Shown here: positions 37,501 to 48,200 of the stretch, piece after piece
Layout of the letters: every line of letters starts with the position of its first letter
Numbering within the stretch: position 1 is the stretch's first letter
The notes under the pieces: generated by a model
Databases searched by the model: none
The model's input: only the letters and a program-made list of their open reading frames with translations
What the model was told of the DNA's origin: nothing
Source of the DNA: Annona cherimola
Lineage: Eukaryota; Streptophyta; Magnoliopsida; Magnoliales; Annonaceae
Length of the DNA: 64,000 nucleotides
Direction of reading: 5' to 3'
NCBI GenBank assembly: GCA_030490835.1
Contig: CM059977.1
Location: forward strand, 16,897,399 to 16,961,398
Made by a program: the position numbers and the translations under genes

Positions 37501-39249
37501 ATATTAAGGTGATTTCAGTCTACCAAGTTTTTAGGAATAGCTAGGCAATTTTGGACAGCTAACTTCATCAAGTCAGTCTCTAACTCCAACCAATCTCATA
37601 TAGTCGTGACTCGAGTCGATCGGGGTCGAATTATTAATCAACACGAACAAGCCATGCACAGGCGGTAATAAATAATTAATGAACTAATTAATTATCCATG
37701 CGTGCATGCAGTTAAGTGGTGATATACATGTATAGATGGATAGATATTAGTTTGAGCTGTGTTGAATTTCATACCTTGTTGGTTTTATAGGCGGATTTGG
37801 AATGACAGCGATACTCGTGCATGACCCAGTTGGTTTTCTCTCCTCTTGGAGCTCGCCCTCTGTAGAAAACCAACGTCTTCTTCATTCCAACTAACTCCGA
37901 CGTGACGCTGTTGAAGATCTCCTTGTCTTTCCCCGTCGTCTTCCAATACCCTGAGTTGGTAGCCCGGTTCGTTCTCACCCCAGTTGGGTATTTCCTGTCC
38001 CGGAGGCTGAAGAAGTACCATTCCTTCTCTCCCATTTTTGCCTTGCCTGCATGCGTGCATGCATGTATTATATATAACAACTCCCCTCTCATACTTGAAT
38101 CAATTAATTAATCATCATCGATCTTAATCCAGAAGATTAATTATTATTTAAAGATTCAAGCCCAATTAAGTATTCCTGATTAAAACTAGAACAACTAGCT
38201 AGATAGCTTTTTTAATGGGCTTGCTTCAAGAAATTGGAGGCGACTTGGAAACCGAAAATTGTTGAAATGCATGACATAGACAAGGAATCAGAAGAAGTAT
38301 AAAAAAAGGTTGCATAGAACAAAAATGAATGATTTATTGACGCCATGGAATTACATGCTATAAAAAGATTTACGTGGTAAAGTAAAATTCGATAAGCACC
38401 AAAGAATCATACGAGAATTTATAGAAATCCCAATTATTTGAAGCACAGGTTTCAGTACTTCAAACGCCATCTGCTTATCCTTAATCTGCCACATCATTAT
38501 CACATAAACATTAATTCCTCCCCGTTTTTCTATTCTTTTCATTTTTCTTAATTAATTTGTTTTTATTATTATTATTTTTCAGTAAGCCTGTCTCCTGCAC
38601 ACATAAACCTAGCCATCATCAGTAACCTCTTCTCTTCCAATGCATGAATCTTAGATTTTCTCCGTCATTCATCCATTTTCTTTCCATTAGATAAGATCAA
38701 GGAGCTAGGAAAACAGATGTTAAAAATTCTTAGGTGGGTCGATATCCAATCCTATATATGCAACGTGTATCATGCTCCAACCAGTTCACTATCAGCAACC
38801 ACAGCTGTTTTTATAAACTCACTATTAAAATAAATAATATATAAACAATTCTAGTCCTTTAATTTTTGGTATTGAAACTCGAGGAAAAAAACAAGCCCGA
38901 AAATAATCGCAGATGAACATACAGCCTAAAGCAAAGAAAGGAAGAACCGAAAACTGTCTTTACAAAATCCATACGAATGAAATGTACTATGAGCTTAATA
39001 TCTTTTTCTCTTCTTGCAGCCATTTATAAAAGCTCTATAGCTAATAAAAATAAATTCTGTAGTGATGATTTACATACCAGGAAGATCCCACGGTTCGCAT
39101 TTGTTGAGATCAACATCGGCGATGGCCCGTCCAGTGAAACTTGAATCTGAGATTTTTTGAGATAGATAGTACGTTATCAGCTCTTCATCAGTGGGATGAA
39201 AGCGGAACCCCGGGGGCAACGTTTCCTCCTTTGCCGATGCTCCATCCAT
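34540..39249 (-). CDS. NAC-domain transcription factor, 3 exons
   Basis: Exons 39249-39078, 38046-37775 and 35085-34540 join in frame to 329 aa with GT/AG introns, the two-intron layout usual for NAC genes. The NAC DNA-binding domain fills residues about 11-160. Subdomain A is [15 protein letters not shown] ends CEPWDLP, C has [15 protein letters not shown] and [15 protein letters not shown] has [29 protein letters not shown]'s core, and E is [11 protein letters not shown]. The domain binds CGT[G/A]-type sites as a dimer in the nucleus. The C-terminal half (about 170 aa) is rich in Pro, Gln, Asn and Gly, typical of the activation region, and ends [10 protein letters not shown]. It resembles the CUC/NAC100/NAC046 side of the family, but I see no miR164 complementary site in exon 3. 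Intron 2 (2.7 kb) holds nested transposons. Confidence 0.95.
36050..36671. mobile_element. MULE-like foldback interrupted by a MITE, in NAC intron 2
   Basis: The left arm (36050-36304) contains CAGCCCAAGCTAAAAAACC and TTTATTAATCTAAG. Its reverse complement is found in part at 36595-36671 (TTAGCCCCAAGCC after reversal, then TTTGTTAATATAT). The two halves are separated by the MITE at 36305-36594. The inner arm matches the other foldback elements loosely. No target duplication was resolved. Confidence 0.65.
36305..36594 (-). mobile_element. Tourist-like MITE nested in a foldback element
   Basis: A 290-bp copy of the main MITE family with ends GGTTGTGTTTGG and (reversed) AGACGTATTTGG. It is flanked by TTT on both sides, inside the foldback element at 36050-36671 in the second NAC intron. 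Confidence 0.8.
36750..37090. repeat. AT-rich repeat with TTAGCTACAT / TTGGTTGCA words
   Basis: Several copies of TTTAGCTA(T/C)AT, GCTGCAT and TTGGTTGCA occur in this part of the NAC intron. Similar words appear at 33030-33240 and 46430-46570, suggesting a dispersed, decayed element. Its boundaries are not definable by eye. Confidence 0.35.
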
Positions 39250-39543
39250 GATATTTCTAAATCTTCAAAAACCTTGATATGTCTTAGCTGCAATTAATGG
39301 CCACTGCAATTCCTACTACTCTTATTCTGCTGTACAAAGATTTTAACAGGCTCCTCAACAACAAAGTCGGGATATGGATATCAAGCTCCAGCTGATCTGG
39401 TATGGCTCCAAATTTTTAAGAAAACCCAACTTCAGATTCATCTCCAAAGATCAAACGAGCTTGGGTTTTTCCAGCTGATCATGATCTCTATCGCCACTAT
39501 AGAGAACCCCCACAAAGGAGCTGCTACGGATAACCAGCGCCGA

Positions 39544-39630
<87 letters not shown>

Positions 39631-39660
39631 TCCTCGCTAGGTCTTCGATGGTGGCAGATG
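39250..39660 (-). promoter_or_regulatory. NAC 5' leader/upstream region with (GA)41 tract
   Basis: Upstream of the NAC start codon. It includes a pure (AG)41 tract at 39546-39627, which reads (CT)41 on the sense strand of the gene and lies about 300 bp before the ATG. Long CT/GA tracts are common in plant leaders and are bound by BPC/GAGA-binding factors. Whether this one is transcribed cannot be told from sequence alone. Confidence 0.6.
39546..39627. repeat. (AG)41 microsatellite
   Basis: 82 bp of uninterrupted AG dinucleotides, probably length-variable between individuals. It produces a spurious Arg-Glu repeat frame on the + strand. Confidence 0.97.
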
Positions 39661-40374
39661 GGGTGTCCAAAGGGACCAGCTTTGGGCCGAAAAAGTGAAT
39701 TTTTTTTTTTTGTGGACGGAGATTTCAGTTTTCTTGGTTTGTTGGGTTATGATCAGAAAGCTGGGTTTGTGGATTGCTACGCGATTTATGTATGAAGATT
39801 GGAATTTAAGCTTTCGGCCGAGAGAGAAAGAGAGAGCGTGTTTATGACTCTCTTACCAAATGACGGTCGTCACTGGCAAGGGTTTCTAGTCCATTTTTTC
39901 TTGAAAATACAGAAAACCCCCTATGACCTTATTAAAATCACGAAAATGATCGATCTGCTCCACTTATACAATATACTCCTTTAAGTTCGGATAATGACTG
40001 TCTGCATTACAATCTTGTGTATTTCATACTTTTAAATATTTTTCTTTTTTATTTTTTCTTTTTATATGTGCCCAAGCAATGGCGTAGCCACATAGAGTTG
40101 TCCTGATTTTTTTAAAATTAAAAAATCCCTCTTCAAGAAGTTTAAAACTTTTTACAATATAATTTATTTTTTACATAGTTGTTCCCCTCGAAAAATATTA
40201 TTAACACTCCATAGCAAATTGGTCTGGGCTCCGCCATTGGGCCTAAATGTATTTAGTTAATATATTAAAATTTATCATTTCTTAATATATTTTAAAAAAT
40301 GTCATTTATCTCACATTCCCCATACGAGAAAAATGACAATTTTTATTTTTAAAATTTATTAAAAAATATATAAG

Positions 40375-40930
40375 AATTCACTACAAATTTTTTGATTTTT
40401 GGCAACTCAAATTTCCTTGTAAAAGGTCAAATTTTGATTGTTAAAGAAAAAAATTGTTATTAATAATTTATGGCATATTTCAGATAACAACCATTAAGAA
40501 GAAATTTCTTTTGGTTGCCAATAATTCATGATTATTGTGTTTAGGCAACCGAGTTTTAATTTAATTGCCAAAACATTATTATTAGCAAAGAAAATTTTTC
40601 TTATCTAGGATAGCATCTCCAAAAGCAAAGAAAATTTTCTTATCCAAGTGGTAATGGCGTTGCATCATTGAGAAAGTGAGTTCAAACTCCGTCACCCTAG
40701 GAAAAGCCTTTGGTTCCCTTCCTGATAATAGAAAACTTGTGTGGTGTCTTGCACGGATATGTGGGAGTTTATTGTCTCTCATATATAATTATTAAGCTTG
40801 ATTGTAAATGAGTAATAATATGTACATACAGACAAAAAAAAAAGATAATTTTTTCTTATCTATGAAAACATCATCAAAAACATAAAAATTTTCTTTACAT
40901 ATGCATTTTCCTTACTAGTAAGAATGGTAA
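40375..40930. repeat. Dispersed repeat split by a SINE
   Basis: The sequence on both sides of the SINE at 40645-40842 contains AGAAAATTTT(T)CTTATC, CATC-TC/ATCAAAA and TTGGTTGCCAA words. They resemble the repeat in intron 3 of the coiled-coil gene (15310-15700), reverse-complemented in part. Limits are approximate. Confidence 0.4.
40645..40842 (+). mobile_element. tRNA-derived SINE, copy 2
   Basis: The head CCAAGTGGTAATGGCG resembles a pol III A-box region and GTGAGTTCAAACTCCGTC a B-box. The tail GTGGGAGTTTATTGTCTCTC is followed by ATTATTAAGCTTGATTGTAAA and ends in an A-run. TTTTCTTATC-type sequence flanks both sides and may be the target duplication. Confidence 0.7.
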
Positions 40931-41272
40931 AAAATATATTTTCTTATAGTAATTAAAAATTGATAAATTTTGGTATCTGAACGAAACACATTTGAGCTTA
41001 ATAAAAATGAAAATAAAATAAAATAAAAATATTTTAAAATATGAAACATAAAAGGTTTCTTGTATATATAGTATCATTATCCTTTAAGTTCACCCAAAAA
41101 AGAAAATAATAATAAAAAAGCTAGCTCTTTTCTAGTAATGATTAAAATTTCAGTAAGCACGATGAATTAATGAGAGCATTCTGTCATCCCAATTAGCATG
41201 CATTCGTACAAATTAGAAGATTAGAATTGATTACGCTGCATGTGATAACTCGAGAATATATATAGATAGAGA

Positions 41273-41653
41273 GAGAGCTGTTCCGGTGCAGTGACGCTGC
41301 ACCGGAACAGCGGTACAGTGGGCCCAAAATGGGCCCCACATGATCATAAAATTGTGATCTACTCCACCCATTGTATTTAAAATAATGTATTCTATTACCA
41401 CACCAATTTTCATCCCAATCAGATATGTATATGGGCCCCATCTGAAAATGGTACAAATCTAACGTAATAAAATAGTTTGATGTAAATAACAACTTTAAAG
41501 TATCTGATTGGCATGAAAATTGGTATGGTTATAGAATACATTATTCTAAATACAATGGGTGGAGTAGATCATGATTTCATGATCATGTGGGGCCCATTTT
41601 GGGCCCACTGCACCGCTGTTCCGGTGCAGTGATGCTGCATCGGAACAGCTTCC
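41273..41653. mobile_element. Foldback element 1 of a (TA)n-embedded cluster
   Basis: A 381-bp inverted repeat. Each end carries a perfect local hairpin: CTGTTCCGGTGCAG, spacer, CTGCACCGGAACAG on the left, with one change on the right. The arms share TGGGCCCCACATGATCAT and AATTTTCATCCCAATCAG. The left side abuts an (TA)n/GATA/GA run and the right side abuts (TA)n. It is non-coding. Confidence 0.85.
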
Positions 41654-41671
41654 ACATATATATATATATAT

Positions 41672-42052
41672 GGGAACTGATCCTGTGCAGTCGGACTGCA
41701 CCGTAATTACGGTGCAGTCCGCCGTAAAATGGACCCCACACATATTAGATTATAATGAAACTTTATACACTCATTTATCCATATATAAATCATACTTTAG
41801 ACGGTTTAGATGTTGAAAAAACCACTTTAAACTTGATATTTACATTAAACTATTTTATTACGTTGATTTTGCACCATTTTAAGATGGAGACTACACACAT
41901 GTTGGATTTGGATGAAAATTGGTATGTTAATAAAGTGAACAATTCTAAATACAATGGGTGGGGTGGATTTATGAGAAATGATCAAGTGGGGCCCACAGTG
42001 CATGGACTGCACGGTGCAGTCGCATGCACTGGATCATTTTCCTATATATATA
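41672..42052. mobile_element. Foldback element 2 of a (TA)n-embedded cluster
   Basis: Also 381 bp. Its ends are GGGAACTGATCC and (reversed) GGAAAATGATCC, with the local palindrome GGACTGCACCGTAATTACGG region on the left and GTGCATGGACTGCACGGTGC on the right. It is related to element 1 through the AAACTATTTTATTACGTT and TACAATGGGTGG blocks but is clearly diverged. It is bordered by TA repeats on both sides (41656-41671 and 42053-42069). Confidence 0.85.
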
Positions 42053-42069
42053 TATATATGGAAAATATT

Positions 42070-42423
42070 CAGGTGCAGCATCGCTGTAATGGGCCCCACA
42101 TGATCATCAAATCATGATCTACTCCACTCATTGCGTTTAGAATAATGTATTCTATTACCATACCAATTTTCATCCCAATCAGATACTTTAAAGTTGTTAT
42201 TTACATTAAACTATTTTATTACGTTGGATTTGTACCGTTTTCAGATGGGGCCCATATACATATCTGATTGGGATGAAAATTGGTATGGTAATAGAATACA
42301 TTATTCTAAATACAATGGGTGGAGTAGATAATGATTTCATGATCATGTGGGCCCCGTTTTGGGGCCACTGCACCGCTGTTCCGGTGCAGTGACGCTGCAC
42401 CGGAACAGGTCCCTATATATATA
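42070..42423. mobile_element. Foldback element 3 of a (TA)n-embedded cluster
   Basis: 354 bp. Ends GGAAAATATTCAGGTGCAGC and (reversed) GGGACCTGTTCCGGTGCAGC align without gaps. The interior is close to element 1. TA repeats flank both sides. The left local hairpin is partly lost. Confidence 0.85.
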
Positions 42424-42619
42424 CGCACATATATTCTCTAATCCTTTTAATAATCGAAAATTACTTCGTTGTAATATTTGTGATTAAAAACAATTTATTT
42501 TGGCTACCGATGATTTAGGTAGTTAAATTCAATTTAGTTTTAGGCCATGTTTAGATTTGATGCATTTAAAACGCATAGTAATAAAAGTGAAATTGAAAGC
42601 CGCAAACCGTTCACCAACG

Positions 42620-42855
42620 TCGATGCTCCCGTTGGTCACTGACGCTACTTATGAGACTGGTAATATGAGTTCGACCCACGAGAGGTTTTTTTTCAATTAT
42701 AATTTAGGTGGTGAGAGATTTGTTATTTGATAAATGGCAGCTTATTTTCTCTTTTATATGTAAGTATAAAAGATGAAAGTTTGTTGTCTCTTTTATGAAT
42801 TCATTAAGCTTAATTATAAAACAAAATATGATGTAATTCGTATATCCAAAAAACT
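42620..42855 (+). mobile_element. tRNA-derived SINE, copy 3
   Basis: Head segment GTTGGTCACTGACGC, B-box ATGAGTTCGACCCACG, then a tail with GTTTGTTGTCTCTTTTATGA and CATTAAGCTTAATTATAAA matching the tail of copy 2. The 5' limit is approximate. Confidence 0.65.
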
Positions 42856-42859
42856 ATAA

Positions 42860-43177
42860 GCACCTTTTTGGCATTGACTTAAAGGAAAAATTTTCTTCTA
42901 TTTTTAACTTTTTTTTATTCGATGTGACATCTTAACTGCTCGAATTATCTGTTTTTTAATTTTTTTTTTACATCTCTAAAAAAAATCCTCACTTTCTATC
43001 TCCTTTGATAAATAATGTGATGTCTTGATTATTTATCTTATTTTTAATTTATTCATATCTCCCCATTCGATTGTACTATTTATTTAACTTTATTCTCTTT
43101 AGTCTTAAGTAGTATTCCTATTACATCACACCATTATCTAACTTTCTCAAATTTTTCCTAAATAAAAAACAAACGCA
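42860..43177 (+). mobile_element. Tourist-like MITE, diverged
   Basis: Internal blocks TTTAACTTTATTCTCTTTAG and CCTATTACATCACACCATTA place this copy in the main family. Ends have decayed (CAAACGCA at the right). Confidence 0.55.
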
Positions 43178-44505
43178 ATAGTATAAAATACGTCCACTGT
43201 GGCTGAATGTGAAAAAGTTTATAAGACTATATCACAAAATGACCGTTGCATGATAAAGAAGTTCCTTGCCACGTTACTAAAAGTTTTCTTTTTAAATGCT
43301 AAATTATTTTTTCAGGTGTGTTATTAGTAATTTTTACAAAAAAAAAAAAAAAGGAAGGAATCGTTGCGAAAACCTTTTGCCAAAAGCTACTTTTACTAAA
43401 ATGATATTCATAGAAAAATTTTAAAAGCAAATAATAATCATACTATAGAATATAATTAACGACAAGATTTCTAGAGTTTTTTTTATTCTGAAAGAAAAAA
43501 TTTCTAGAGCAATTGGTAGAGGTATAAAAGGGGCGTCTTTCGTCCTTCTCGTAGCTTTTCAACTAATGCACACAAAATAATTTAAATTAGACTTATATAA
43601 AGAAAAATAATTTTAATAAGGATATTCACTTCCAGATAAGACAAATTTCATAATTTGTTTGAGTCTTCCATTAAGATAGTTCTTTCAGAATTTTCTTTAA
43701 AACGCAGTATTAAATATGATTACTAAAACTGAATTTTATCTTACTTTCGGTAAATGGACCTTTTATTAAGAAACTAATTTTCGTTCCTGAAAATAAATAA
43801 ATATTTTTAATGATGAAAAGCACAGGTCTGTAAAATTATGAGGAAATGGTGGCCATGGCCGTTTTGGTAATATCGCGGGCACGCAGGTTGGACAAAATCC
43901 ACAGAATGCCATAACGACCCAGTCACGTTTCCTCCTGAGATTCAGACCAAACCTCGCGAGGGCAGCCAGCGAGACACGTGATGGACGGGGCCCACCAGTA
44001 CAACTGGTGCCTCCAATGGCATCGCGCCACTTCACGGGGCGAGCCCCGGCTGACGCCTTAGCCTTTGACAGTTAGTGCGACTAGGCCGCGGTGCCCTGAC
44101 CCTCCAACCGCCGATCATAAAATAATGCCGGTATTTAATCAAAGCATCTATTTTATATGCTCTGGCAACTTGCTTCCTCATCCTCTGGCAATAAAAAATT
44201 GTTTTCCCAGGATCAGATTGTGAACCCAAGGCAAGCTTACGTTGTCCCATTAATGCAGACCCAACTCACTGATGTAACTACTATCATTTTATTTCGGTGG
44301 CCACCGTTTTGCTGAAATTTATTAGAGGAATGATTCAAAAAAAATCTTAAATTTTATTTTTCAAACCTACACTGTTTAACATGTTTAAGATATCTTGTTT
44401 TATCATGTCATCAAAAATAATTTTCGCTATAAATTTATGCCTTAAAACTAGTATCTTTGAGAGAGAATTAGATATACAATTAACTGTTAAAAATTTTGAA
44501 AAATA
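43178..44505. other. Intergenic DNA with a GC-richer patch, no supported gene
   Basis: The interval 43850-44110 is richer in G and C than its surroundings and contains short minus-strand frames of basic composition (44035-43766 and 44250-44032). Neither shows a recognisable domain and they overlap each other, so I do not call a gene. Confidence 0.45.
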
Positions 44506-44813
44506 TAAAGTGTGTGTTTATTTACACCTAAAAATTTTCAAATTAAAGCTTTTTACTCTTCACAAGTACCATATTTTTTAATTATTTCTTTACATATTCC
44601 TATATAAGTATCATACTTTTCAATTATTTGTACATAATTACACATATAACTAACCTATTTATTTTAATTTATCGAAAAATCAATCTATTTATTTTAACTT
44701 CATTCTCTTTACTCTTTGTCATTAGTTCAATCATATCATATCATTTTATCTTATTTCAAAAAATTTTACATAAAAAATTTTCATTCAAAAGTTTAATTAC
44801 TTATCAAGCACAC
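44506..44813 (+). mobile_element. Tourist-like MITE
   Basis: The left end GTGTGTGTTTATTTACACC and right end (reversed) GAGTGTGCTTGATAAG mirror each other in the family pattern. Internal AACTAACCTATTTATTTTAA is duplicated in part. Confidence 0.7.
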
Positions 44814-44938
44814 TCATAATATTTATACAATATATAAAAGTTTGAAATATATGTAATTTTTTAAATCATAAAAAAATACACATTGATAAAAATGATAAAT
44901 GATTTAATTTTTTTTATAAATATTCTAAGGGTATGTTT

Positions 44939-45212
44939 GGCAGTAAATAAAAATATCAAACTAAAACTTTTCATTTTTCATATATACTATATTTTTTAAT
45001 CATTTCTTTACATCTTCCTATATAATTACCCTATATATTTAATATTTTTACACAACTATTTATACAACTAACACATTTATTTTATTTTTTATTATTTTTA
45101 TTTTTTTATCATTACCCATATCATATCACATCATTTTCTTTTAATTCAAAAAGTTTTACATATAATGATGAAAAAAATTTTACCTCTAAAATTTTTTAAT
45201 TAAAAATTTGGA
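44939..45212 (+). mobile_element. Tourist-like MITE, right end eroded
   Basis: The left end GGGTATGTTTGGC, preceded by TAA, begins a full-length-like interior with CATATCACATCATTTTC. The right terminus is no longer recognisable. Confidence 0.7.
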
Positions 45213-48200
45213 GGTCTCAATGCCTTCCATAAATATTAAATTACTCCTTAATTTATTTTGTGGAGTGGTATAACAATTTATTATATGTGGCTATCTTTTT
45301 GTTATCAAAATTTGATTTGATTGCTTTTAGTACAAAACGCATCTAAGTTTTATATTGATTGTGGTCGAAGTTATATTACTTTTTACAATTAAAGTTTATT
45401 TTTACACATTTTTCATATAGCTACACTTTCATTACTCTTAGTCTTATATATAAATGTCAGCTACATAAGAAGAATTTAGTATGGTGCTGCACGCTCATCA
45501 CCTACTTTCACGCGTATCCCAGTATCTTGTTTTCCTCACAGAATGTTTTTCTGTGCATATTGATCCTCTTCAATTCCTCTGCCAACCGGCGTTTGTCTTT
45601 GATATTTTTCTCCACCTCCTTTAGATCGCCACTGATCATGAAGAGAATGCATGGTAGGTCCGCTAGGTTTGTCATCTGGACCGTCGAACGGTAGGTCCCA
45701 GCAATGATGTGAGACACCCAAATTAAAAGGTCCTATCAAATTTAACCGAAATTTCCGATCCTGGTATGAAATTCATTTATTACCATGCTAGTAAAACATA
45801 ATTCATTTATTATCATGCTAGTAAAACATGCACTTAAGTTCGTGATAAATAGCGCATGTTTGTCTTAATTAATACTTATTTAGTGTTTCTACCTAGTACT
45901 TATTTTAGGATTTTTAGCTAGGGTGATGGTTGCACCACAATAATTGTATGCTTAAAATAATTACGAAGTCAAAGAGTAAGTACTGAAATTATATTTTGAC
46001 TTACTACACTTCATGATTATTTGATATTTTTATGAAGTGTTTATGCTCTCTTCCTCGTTTCCACGCTATCCATTTCAAAGAGGATGAATTGTATATGAGG
46101 TAGATTAACGGGCATGGTTTCAATCTTAGCTGTGTTATGTGTGTATATGAATGTAGTACAGAATGTCCATTTCAAAGAACTGGAAGTATATGCAGGATTA
46201 ATAGGCAAGAGCTAGCTACCTAAATCTGAATTACTGATCTTGTGCTAACTGCAATATGGTGTGTGTGTGTGTATATTTTTGAAAGGCAAAAGCTAGCATG
46301 CACCTACTATCACATGGTGACCTCTCCTAGCTAGTACAAAATTTTCCAGTATTACAGTAATGAAATATATTAACTTCTCTAGATTGAGACCACAAAAATA
46401 TTGCCTTGTGTAGATAATTTTTTACTCACATATAGCATATGTTTGGCTACAATTCTTGGTTGTTTTTGAGTAAGTGCGTTTGATAAAATATAGTCTTTTT
46501 TATTTCCAAAGTAACATATAATGTAACTGTTAAAATTTAGATACAAAGAGTAGGACTTAGCTGCATTTAGTGACAAATGCAGTAGTGTGAACACGAAGAA
46601 GTCGTGCAGTTACTTATCTAGTCCTTCCTCGTTAACTTGCGAAATACTTCTAAATTTGAAATTATATATATATGAGCTTAGAAGATTCAATTCAACCATG
46701 TCCTTATGGTCTCCCACACGTCCTAGTCTAGGTTTATTGATTAGAACTGCGCAGACAACGGATTTTGAGATGGATTGATCAACTAAATATAAACCAAAAA
46801 AGAAAAAATCCTAGCTATGGGTAGAAATGAGGAATTATAGTCATGTTTGTTTAACCTCATAGCTTTCTCTAAAACTAAATCATAATAGCACTAATGCAAC
46901 TCATATATATGTATTAAAATATATAATATTTTATAAAATCATTTATAGCTTTCTCTAAAATTAAATCATAATATCACTGATGCAACTCATACATATGTAT
47001 TAAAATATATAATACTTTATCAAATCACTTATCTATATAATTATGCATTTATAAATGGAGTTCATGCACACTGATACTAGAAAAATGAAAAGATTTTAAA
47101 GATAATATAAAAATAATAAATACAATAGGTAAAGTGAATTTTTCATCCCTCATCAAAATATTAAAATGAATGAAATTATATAAAAAAAAATTTTATAAAA
47201 ACATTTTTAATATAAATATATGTATGTATGCATGTATATATATATATATATATGTATATATATGTTTGCCAATAGAAACTTTTTATGTTAGGTTGGCTTG
47301 ACCGCCATTCCTTTTTTGCAATGATTTATCAGCACAGTTGGGGTATTATGGCTGTTATTTTTTTTTAATCGCCCTTTAGCACTTTTCTTATGAATTCTTT
47401 AACAAATTCGATTTCTTATCCAATCTTGCATGGTTGTGCTTCCTTCACATATAGGACATGCATAAATACCACATTTTCGTCTAGCATCCTTCATGTATAT
47501 ATATATATATAGTCATGAAATTGCCTTTCTGCTTACAAGATTGATAAATTTTCAGGAACGATCAAAATAGTGATTAATTAGGAGTCGTTTTATGTGGATG
47601 ACCTCCATGTCACTTTCAGCAACGTTTTTATTGTATTTCGTCGAGATTCATGGCAAACAATATCTTCAATAAGTCATCAAGAAGCTAAGTCTCTTTACAG
47701 ACAGCTGGTAGGCCTCCGAGGCCATGATCGTGCGCGCCGATGCATGCTGTATTTCTTGTCAAACACTTCGAAATATGAAAATCACGAGTCTTCATCTGGA
47801 AGACGCATGCCGTCGAGGGGTGTTTCACCTTGAAACATTATTTTATGCGAATTTCATAGGAAAATGGAAGTTGTTGGTGGTAGAGTGTAAGAAAGAAATT
47901 ATGAAATCTGTAAAGAAAACGGAAGTTGTTGGTGGTAGAGTGCAAGAAAGATAATAAAACCCATCACAAAAGGTTGATATGAAAACTACTTGTAGTGGTG
48001 TGCTGGTTGAACGCATTCTGAGGCAGCAAAATGGAAAGCGTGGGATCATTTTTCAATTCAGTTTTCTAACTGCAAATCCGATATATACACCCAAGCCTTC
48101 CCGTGCATATATTGTTCAGAACATGGAGGTACAGAAGGATCAAATATCTAAACATATGTGACGGGAAGGTGGTTTTTTTCAGCCACTCTATCAACGTCAG

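Noticed and set aside
39481..39795. 104-codon + strand frame with a long Arg-Glu repeat
   Set aside because: The repeat is simply the (AG)41 microsatellite; the frame lies antisense to the NAC upstream region and has no other support.
43766..44250. Two overlapping minus-strand frames in a GC-richer patch
   Set aside because: Basic, low-complexity composition and mutual overlap; probably chance frames in GC-richer DNA.
45508..45739. Lys/Glu-rich minus-strand frame (45717-45508) with a charged helix-like end
   Set aside because: No domain recognised, overlapping frames on both strands, and no splice context; not enough to call a gene or pseudogene.
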